The notes under the pieces were generated by a model. It ran no database searches and was not told the origin of the DNA. It saw nothing but the letters and a program-made list of their open reading frames with translations. This document shows positions 55,754 through 64,000 of a DNA stretch of 64,000 nucleotides, piece by piece. Every line of letters begins with the position of its first letter. Position 1 is the stretch's first letter. Made by a program: the position numbers and the translations under genes. Source of the stretch: Gonatopus flavifemur (taxonomy: Eukaryota; Arthropoda; Insecta; Hymenoptera; Dryinidae); assembly GCA_018340375.1 (NCBI GenBank), contig JAFFJZ010000001.1, positions 48,724,001 to 48,788,000 on the forward strand, read 5' to 3'.

Positions 55754-57119
55754 ACTCGATATTTATTACTATTCGAAGAATGTTGAACTTGAATGTTGTT
55801 ACATAAAATGTGTCAATGATTCCGAATAATGTAAGAATAATCGAAAGAATTTAAATACAATTACGCGATCAGTTACGAACAAACGCGGTATGAAAATGTA
55901 ACGATCTCAACCGACTTCAACAGGTCTTTCACGACGCGAGGGAAACCTACTGAATATTCAAACGCATTCAACACTCGCAACAATTATAACTTTGATGCAA
56001 TGATGTTTGCTAATTACATTCAATAGAAATGATTATCAGATTGGATCTAATTAATAAGTGCATTCTTTAGCGAGAGATTGGATGATACAGACACGCAAAT
56101 GATAACATTTTTTATTATTTCACATATTTTCAGTGAAGATACCAGATATTTCTTCTTGATAGCAATAAAGAATGTATCGACAAGGTTTGTATTGAGGATT
56201 ACCTTCCTTGCAAGCTACCGTATCTATATACGCTTGATCAAATGAAAATAAACTATAAACTTTTAAAGAACAGAATGGAATTATACATACGATAAAGCAT
56301 AAATACCACAGCATTACACAAAGATGAGGAAATTCAGCATCACAGCTTTTTTTGCGAATTTCCAAAAGCAAAATATCAATGAATAAATCGTATGCACGAT
56401 CAGGTATTGCGGTAAAATTTTTTTACATAATTTTTTCACAACCACAAGATTCACTGAAATTTTCAATGAAGTTATTGATTCTATACCTTCAATAATCATA
56501 CACCACATTTCGTATACAATATTTTGAACAGAAATTCCAGTGAAAATACTCACTCGTTTTTCATGCTTTTCATTATTGATGATTCTCATGAAATTTCATC
56601 TGCATCCCATATCACGTTACTGAGCGTTCAACCGCCCATTTATCCTCTTTTACTTCCTGGCTAAATGAAATAAGAATGAATACACGCTGGCAATGCAGCG
56701 CACGGTACATCGGGTTTCGTGGTTTTATGTGTATGCAGTTGAGAGAAGAGAGGTTTTCGAATCTAGTCCGAGAATAAATTTTCTCCATTGATCACAAACG
56801 TGGATTCGTTGGTGTTCCTTTGTACACCAAGATACGAGTGATGATCATATTCGTTCGAATTTGAATTTATCTGATTTTAATGGAAATATTGATATTTCGT
56901 AAAGTTCTTGCTGCAGTTTTCAACTATCCTCGAGTGTGTTAATAACAATGAGATTGGAAGTACATTATGCTGTTATACTTTTAGTGGAATTCACGTATAG
57001 CGAGTCAAAAGTTTCCTTAATGAAAATTATACAAAATCGTGTATCGAGAATTAGGGTGATATAATTTATATACAAAGTTCATATAAAGAATATACGAAAT
57101 CTATTAATTATTTGTGAAG
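55754..57119. other. No gene supported
   Basis: On the minus strand two hydrophobic frames (56314-56589 and 56120-56371, 83-91 residues) overlap. The second has a membrane-like stretch MLWYLCFIVCIIPFC. They could be debris of a membrane-protein gene, but no splice sites or motif connect them. Confidence 0.3.
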
Positions 57120-57260
57120 AAAAATGGAGAAAATGAATTAGCTGTGAGAAGAACAGTCATCTTCTCACTGCCATAGCTAATTTTTCGCTGCTGCAGCCAA
57201 ATTTTGAACGTTACAAGCGTACATTTAGCTGATACAGCTAAAATTTTCTTTCAGTGCAAA
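57120..57260. repeat. CTGCAGC-family repeat fragment
   Basis: The words attagctgtgagaag, gctgctgcagcc and gctgatacagctaaaatttt mirror each other and match the family at 4587-4770 and 24510-24800. The right end runs into ctttcagtgc. Confidence 0.45.
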
Positions 57261-58145
57261 TTTACGTGTGAATTATATATACATCTTCTCATTAAAGACA
57301 ATTTTGATATAATTATAAAACACTTTCACGGAGAAGTATTTTTACAATCTCGTGTACAAAGGAGTCAAGTATCAAAAACTTCAATCGCTATTCTATCTAT
57401 TTTTTCCTACTGAATTGTTTTGACAATTTGTTACCCTCCTTTGTTACACGAGAGATGTTCAAGATAATTAAGAACCTCTTTTATACAGTAACCAAGGTAA
57501 TCCATCATTCGAACAAAAGAATGTCTTGATATGGTTTACGATAAAATACATTAAACGTCACGCACCGAACACATAAGACTCACATAAGGGACACCGAAGT
57601 GGTTGTCACACGGGTTGATTGTCACAAGTCTCCGTTTTCAGTCGCTGCTACCCCCTTCTGGCGTTCACTGAAACCACCTGATATTCACTATATTATCTTC
57701 CTGAAGTTTGAATCGTTTATAGAAAAGAAATGAGAATTGAAACTCAGAAAATCTGAGAAATCATCAATGTTTGTCTCCTAGAATCAACTCTTTGGAACTG
57801 AAAACATTGTTTAAAAAATGTACTGCAAGGTTTCAGATGTTAGACAGCTGATTATTTCGTTGTTCGATTACCAATTCGTTTCAATAACCGATTCAAACTT
57901 CGACAACATACTATATTCCGATACTTGAACATCCATTGTAGTGTTGCAACTGTGAGTATTCATCGATGGTTGCAATTGACTCTGATTATTCATTCACTCT
58001 GTATTCTGTGGAATCAATCAGTCAACTATTTTCTGTTGTTCTATAACGGTTACATAATCCCTGCTGAAAATGTCGTGCAAAGTCATAAAAGTTCAATACG
58101 ATTTCACGGAGATTTGAGATTCACGATTTGACAGAGAAATTTAAT
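57261..58145. other. No gene seen
   Basis: AT-rich sequence with a somewhat GC-richer patch near 57590-57690. No frame or repeat could be supported. Confidence 0.4.
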
Positions 58146-58230
58146 TTTGCAGCGTCCTTTTTGCTCGAGAAGCAAGTTTTTTGGCTGTGACAGCAAAAGG
58201 TACCCAACAAAATCATAGCGAATTCTTGTC
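58146..58230. repeat. CTGCAGC-family repeat fragment
   Basis: The segment contains ggctgtgacagcaaaaggta followed by cccaacaaaatcatagcgaa, matching the agctaaaggaacccagccaa part of the 4587-4770 element. Only about 80 bp is recognisable. Confidence 0.4.
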
Positions 58231-60589
58231 CCCTTATTTGTTTCCTCCTGGTCCGAATTTATCTAACATCGTTCACAGGGTTGTTATTCTGTATGGATAT
58301 TGAAACTAGATTATCCAGGATTTTTGTCAAGTCACGATTCGTTTGAAATGTCCGTTCAAAGCTGCTCGTTATAAAAATTGTCACATACGACAATAACAAC
58401 AACACGTGAAAACAGTTTATTATTTATGCAGCAGAAATGTATCATTTTTCAACGCCAAGATAAATCAAAATCCCTATTTACGGTTTTTGTGGAGTGAAGT
58501 CTATGACACGATTCAAATTTTGGAGGGAAAATAAACGTGCTGAAGATTAGGTCCCCCAGTTTTGCTTCCGTTTAATTGCTACCAGAATTAGCGAAGAATT
58601 TATAGGTAGATTTACCGATTTTAATAAAAGATCAAATGCTCCGAGCATCGAAATACACATAGAAACACAAGAAAATCCTCAATTACACAAATTCAAGGTT
58701 ACAAGTACAAATACATTGATGGTTCTCCGTATTTAAATCAAAGGTGGAATTATTTAAACGCTTGTTGATATAACTATGTAAATATTCGTGTATTGAAAAC
58801 TGAAATAAATATTGTGAGTTGAATACTTCTTATCAGCTAAAAATTTTCAACGTTTCATGTTAATGAAGAAATTAAATGTTTCTCGACGACTGAGAGTCTG
58901 CATATTCGAGAGTATAAGTTTACTTTGATATTATAAAATGCAGTACTGTGTTGGAAACATTATCACTTCAAAAGGAATATACGACTGCTTCAAAGTGTAC
59001 AGAGATCTACTGGTGCTAATTACTATCGCATCAAGTTTCTTCATGAAAGGATTCAATGATATTTCATGAATTTTCTGTTTGAACGAGTTCGAGAATTAAT
59101 CGTTCAACTAACTTGAATGAATCCAAGAGAAAACGCTCATAAAAATTCCACATCTTGTCTGTTACTCACGGATGGATTAATTATCATTTTTAGGAATAAA
59201 ATTGAAGACCTCGGATGATCATCGTTCAGATGGAATGAACATGAGAGCATAGGGCGGAATCAAAGGAGATTATAATTATACGGAAATCATACTCTTGTAT
59301 AAATGCGCGTTATGATACGTGAACCCAAGTTCCCAGAAAAACCTGAAATTACGTTCGAAAAGTTTCTGAAATTCCTCGATTCGTCCTTTAAATTTCTTGA
59401 AGTGAAAATGCACTAAAGAGTGAAAATTTCAGTGTAGTGTAGTGGATAGAGTTTCAAAAAATAATAAAGAATATTAAAATACATTAAAAGGGGAGATTAT
59501 ATTTATTTCATATTGAATTAAACAGAAAATTCTTCTATAAATTATGATCAAATGATTTTCTACGTAAAAGGGCGGATACACGTACCACGACGTAAGACGT
59601 ACTTGCTCCTCGAATCTATTATTCCACGTGAATTGAGATGAAGCGCTGCTACTTGATCCAAGGCGAACTTGCAATAACACAATCGTGTACATGGAGAATA
59701 ATTACGTTACGTTATATAGCTTTAGGTGAAATAAATTTACACTGGAATTATCGATCATCGTTGGAAAGATATTGAAGTAGACTCCAACATCTTCTCTCTT
59801 CGTGCGATTAAGAACTTGAATGTTAATAATAACCACACTCATAACAGTCTGCAATTCCATGATGTGAAAATGTTTACACAAAGAGGAATAGATTAAACAA
59901 ATAGAGCGCTCTGTTTCCAAATGGATGGAATCCAACACAAGTATAGTATCTTAGAATTATATGATGTTATGATTCTTAGATACATGTTATCGGTATTCTT
60001 CTCGATGCGGCTCACAAGTATCAGAAAATTCGAACTGTAAACAATAACTGTAAGAAATTCAAGAATCGATCGATAAGGGGAGAATCTACGTTTGTATCTC
60101 CGTTGTTGGAAAAATGGAACATTGCTTCGCGTTTACCACAAATTCACGTATTTTGACACGGATGCGATGTGACGATGCATTCATCGATATCGATACTCCA
60201 ACAAATAATCATAATACTTTGTTACAGAGTAGAATATTGCAATAATTCTCAATACAAGGAGAAAATCAGACTTCTAAATAAATTCCACGAAATTCGTTTG
60301 AGAAATATGACATTCAAGAACAGTTCATTATAAAACAATTTCCAAGAGTTCCTTGCAAATAAATGTATTGTAATCTCTAAAGGAAGTGTTGTTCAATCTT
60401 TTGTTATCATATATTCGGTCTCCTACTGTTCATAATACTCACGAATTGAATAAAATTCTCAGAATATCGGAATTAATACAAACCCTTTTCTCATCAATTC
60501 TCTGCACCATTCAACAAGTTATGTAATTTTCATGTTACCTCGAAGGGTTCGCGTAATTACACGTATCTACTTCAATAAATTCAGTTCGA
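58231..60589. other. No gene seen
   Basis: About 2.4 kb of AT-rich sequence with no inverted repeats or frames that stand out. Confidence 0.45.
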
Positions 60590-60769
60590 GTTGACACACG
60601 AATTTCCTTTCTTTTTTTTTACACAACTTCTACCCAATATCGTTACTCCCTCACAGGGGGAGAGAAAAATTGCCTGTTTCTGGTTTTCTCGTACGGTCAC
60701 CGTTCCCCGTTTCTGCACGAGGCAAGAGGCCTCGTTAAGCTTTTCGCACGACAGGCTGTCAATCGTTCA

Positions 60770-61260
60770 ACACTAATTTGTAACTAGCTGACTCCGAAGG
60801 TCTTTTGGTATATGGGCACTTCAAAAGAAGTCTTTCGCAGAGGACGGAAGGGGATTGTGAATTATCTTCTGACGCACAGGCCAAGCTAGCTAGCTAGATG
60901 CCATACAAGATCCAAGTTGCTGACCCGACCTTCTCTCTTTATCTCTGTGTTCCCGCCAAAGCTATACACCATGCCGTCACCCAAGTATATACCACAGTCC
61001 AGATGCAACTTGGGATGAGCTATTAATATGCAGATCCTATTTCAGTCGATGCGGTGTAAATGTAAATGCGTTCGTTTATACATCTATATATCTGTGAGAC
61101 TATGTTTACAAGTTCGGTCACTACCTCGTTCATTCGCTTCCTCGCGTTCCTTCTTATCTGTGTGGACGGTGAACGGAAATGAGGTGAATCATCGATGCAT
61201 CGAGAGGAAGGAAGAAAGAGAGAAAAAGCAAGAGAGTAAGAGAGAAAGGCATTCGTGATA
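60770..61260 (+). promoter_or_regulatory. Promoter-like GC-richer block
   Basis: This block is GC-richer than the surrounding 5 kb and contains gctagctagctag near 60885, aagtatatacc (TATA-like) near 60981 and GA-rich sequence at 61200-61250. A small frame starting at ATG 61028 runs 51 codons to a possible donor gag|gtgaatc at 61181. The elements are individually weak and no product can be named. Confidence 0.25.
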
Positions 61261-63005
61261 TAATCTTGTTCACCATCGCGAAATACTCAGTCTCTACGGC
61301 TGATTTCAATCCTGAATTGGTTACGATATTACTCGTGGTGTAGTTAAGATAATAATATCCTAAGAGGTTGTATTGTGCCTGATGTCTTGGATTATTGATC
61401 CAAATCAATTTTCGCGATCTACGATGCACAATTTCATCGAATAACACGAACGTTATGCCAGGAACCCATAAAGAGATTTTTCTGTACCCACAAACGACTG
61501 CCCGCTATTTAGTTTTTGATTATTCAAATTTGACTTCATCACTTGGTATTTCGTTCAATTTCATTGCGATTCGCTTTTAATCTGAATTGAAATATTTCGC
61601 ATCGTTTTGATATTGAAATGAAAAAGAAGAATCCAATCACTCAAGAAAAGTATACTGGGGAGAAGTTGTGAAAAATATGTTTACATTATTTCAGTGAAAT
61701 TCGCATGAAAGCTTGCTTCTCAACGTGCAACATCAATATTATCTGCATAAAACTTCAACTTCAGATATTGATCTGTATGGAAGTATATAGAGAGAAAACA
61801 GAACAAAGATGCATGTTAGATCTTTTTTTCATATCAGACTTATTTTCCTGCGGAAATCATCTGACATTCCCATCGCCCATTCAAATTATTTGAAATGAGA
61901 AAATCGTGTGAATTGTTCAGTGTTTTTTCCTCAACAAATTATTCTTCATAAGAAATTAATTCGTGTGTGAAAGCTGCATCAGCTGAGTCCTATATGAGGC
62001 CAATTTGATTTCGATTTTCGAACTTCCAACGTCCTCTTGAAGAATCTCTAAATAAATCTGTGTTTTCAACAGAAGACCTTGCTTTTAAAGCTTCACGAGA
62101 ACCTTCTAACCGTGAAAAAATTTATATGGCAATTTTCAATTTATTTTTCAGAACTCCTTTTTTAGTACAACCATCTCGATAAACCAACAAAATACTATCT
62201 CGTTTGTGAAGTCTGACATTGAAGGTTTTTCTACTTATAATAGCATCGATTTTTCTTTACAGTTCTGACATTCTATCCTATATACATTCTCGTTCGTGTC
62301 ACATATTTTGATTATTCAACCAAACATGGGGATCCTATAGCGATCTCCCGGTAAAAGAAATCGGATTAAAAAAAAATGCAGAGAGTGATTACTTGTTTGT
62401 ACGAGACAGTCGAATGGGATTAGTCATTTGGTTCTGAAATTCAGATTTCCTGCCTCAAAATTGACAAAAATAAAAGAATAAGTGAAGAGCCATCAACTTC
62501 AAAATAACATACAGCAGAAAAATATTCATGATTAAATTGAAATATTTTTATGGAAGCTTCAATCACGAATTCTGTTTCTACTGTGTAAATTCATTTCATG
62601 AGGGCAATAAGTTTGAGATTACCAACTAAAATTAGGGAAACGTGAATGATGAATTTCGTGTAATGGGCTGAGGATGGTTTCCATTGTACATTATACATTG
62701 CATTTTAGATGAGATGATTTACATCGAACACTGTAACAATGATCGGGCCAACGATAAACCTCTTAGGCAACGCTAGAATTGTTTATTCATATCGAAATTT
62801 ACATTATGAAGGAATACAACATTTCCGAAGGATTCAGTGCGTTAGTTGGAGAGTTTAATTGTCCTGTAATAGATTTTCATAAAAATTACAACAAAATATT
62901 CATTATAAACTGTTTCGCTGTGAAGGAAAGAATTATTAATTGATTTTTTTATCAATTAATGGAATTTCTCATGAAATTCTGATTCAAAATGGAATAAGGT
63001 GAATA
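61261..63005. other. No gene seen
   Basis: AT-rich sequence with short unremarkable frames (61395, 61705). No transposon end was found. Confidence 0.45.
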
Positions 63006-63385
63006 CACTGAGAGAAGAGGGGTTTGAACATTCGCTAAACAGTATTTTATTTCAACACTTAATCTGAATATTATTGAACCTTCAGCAATGTTTTATGAAA
63101 TTTCAAAAAATATTACTGAAATTTTGCTTTACATTACTCAGTATTCTTCAATCGTTACTATATAATATAATATTCAGGACCAACTATGTATGTATGCTAT
63201 GCGTCACTCAATTCCTAAACGTTTCGTAATAGGATGACACATAGGGGATTTGGCCATGAATATTCTATTATATCATAACGATTGAAGAACACTGAGTGAT
63301 CTAAAGCAACATTTCAAGAATGTTTCTTGAAATTCCATGAAACATCGCTGAAAATTCAGTACTATTTAGATTTATCGAGCAAGTG
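63006..63385. mobile_element. 380-bp inverted-repeat MITE
   Basis: The outer ends are cactgagagaagag and, complementary in position, cgagcaagtg. Inside, cagcaatgttttatgaaatt pairs with aattccatgaaacatcgctg, and attcttcaatcgttac with taacgattgaagaacac. The centre near 63180-63240 is unpaired. Confidence 0.7.
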
Positions 63386-63636
63386 CACTGTAAAAAACTT
63401 CTATGGGAAACTTCACATGAATGTTCGAAAGTAATTAACACATACATGCGTTGGGAATTTTCCGTGTTTCAACGAAAATTTACTGGAAGATGATAGTAAA
63501 AATCCTATGAAGGTTGGAATTTTCAGTTGGATTTATGGAAAATTTGATACAAATGTGCCGGAAAATTACTTCCTATCCAATGATCAGAATTTTCCGGTTG
63601 CTGTGGATAGGAAAATTCCGATTATTTTTCACAGTG
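63386..63636. mobile_element. CACTGTAAAAAACTT MITE
   Basis: The element starts cactgtaaaaaacttcta directly after the previous MITE and ends attatttttcacagtg. Several ggaaaatt/aattttcc words are spread in both orientations. The ends match the nested element at 51278-51497. Confidence 0.6.
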
Positions 63637-63985
63637 TATGTTATTACTATTTATCAAACTTACAAATCGCTCTGCTCCTCAGTGTAGAATCGTCCTATTC
63701 CATACAGGATTCATCAATCGGATTAAGGAAACATTCCAATGCGATGGGTTGGAAAATTCAAACTTTTTTTTGGAGCATTGTTCGATAGTTGTTGCTCATA
63801 AAATTGATATCCTACACTCGCTTGAGGTGTTTCATGTCTTGTAACGCTTGAAAAAAAGGCCCAAACGGCGCACGCTCGAGTTTTGGAACAGTCTTACGGA
63901 TTACCTAACGGGGATGATTGCTCTAAAACGACCAATGTTATCGACTCCAAATTTTAACACGGTATTCAGTACTATCGTGGCTATC
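63637..63985. other. No gene seen
   Basis: A short stretch, less AT-rich after 63860, without a supported feature. Confidence 0.4.
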
Positions 63986-64000
63986 CCCAAGTAGAAATGC
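63986..64000 (+). repeat. Start of a CCCAAGTAGAAATGC hairpin repeat, cut by the window edge
   Basis: The last 15 bases cccaagtagaaatgc match the terminal inverted repeat of the 73-bp element at 35015-35087. The rest lies outside the window. Confidence 0.5.

Noticed and set aside
56120..56589. Hydrophobic minus-strand ORFs resembling membrane-protein fragments
   Set aside because: No conserved receptor motif, start context or splice sites were found. AT-rich DNA often gives Phe/Ile/Leu-rich frames.
59430..59455. A-box-like word tagtgtagtggatagag
   Set aside because: No B box or cloverleaf pairing follows at the right distance.
1..64000. CRISPR arrays, operons, ribosomal RNA genes and bacterial-type signals
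   Set aside because: No regularly spaced identical repeats, no rRNA-like sequence and no dense coding were seen. The window is eukaryotic in character.

Overview
This window looks like non-coding, repeat-rich nuclear DNA of an insect. A hymenopteran such as a parasitoid wasp would fit, but the sequence alone cannot prove it. The evidence is AT-rich sequence, intron-type splice signals, no bacterial-style gene packing, and many short inverted-repeat DNA transposons mixed with hAT, piggyBac-type (TTAA), mariner, LINE and Ty3/gypsy remnants. Nearly all open reading frames are short and show no family signature. No complete host protein-coding gene is visible.

Layout. 0-10 kb: a complete non-autonomous element with a 9-bp target duplication (379-1316), a LINE-type ORF1 gene without its ORF2 (2929-3906), a 252-bp palindromic MITE, and a degenerate tandem array (about 6.88-9.5 kb). 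A 1.18-kb hAT-like foldback element with an 8-bp duplication sits inside that array and itself carries another MITE. 12-26 kb: two copies of a dispersed repeat (12.45 and 24.9 kb), the first split by a TTAA-flanked MITE, and a 1.5-kb near-palindrome (19832-21349) whose loop looks like an intron. 28.4-29.9 kb: a complete hAT element, from duplication to duplication, that keeps only the C-terminal transposase domain.

30.8-33.2 kb is the best candidate for host gene sequence. On the minus strand there is a short exon with a strong acceptor, a minimal upstream ORF, a start codon, a signal-peptide-like stretch and a GTGAGT donor. About 360 bp upstream lies a GC-richer leader ending in a GTAAGT donor. 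That leader/donor segment occurs again 1.8 kb further upstream, and Gag-like, integrase and mariner fragments lie between the two copies. If this reading is right, much of the left half of the window is a long intron of this gene.

34-64 kb: mostly unrecognised AT-rich DNA with many hairpin MITEs (families with CACTG, CACGGAG, TTAA-CCC and other ends), one possible small secreted-peptide ORF (35751), a TATA-containing promoter-like block (36.42-36.71 kb) and a second promoter-like block near 60.8-61.2 kb. No RNA gene, CRISPR array or operon is supported. All repeat boundaries were read by eye, and gene calls outside the transposon proteins are tentative.
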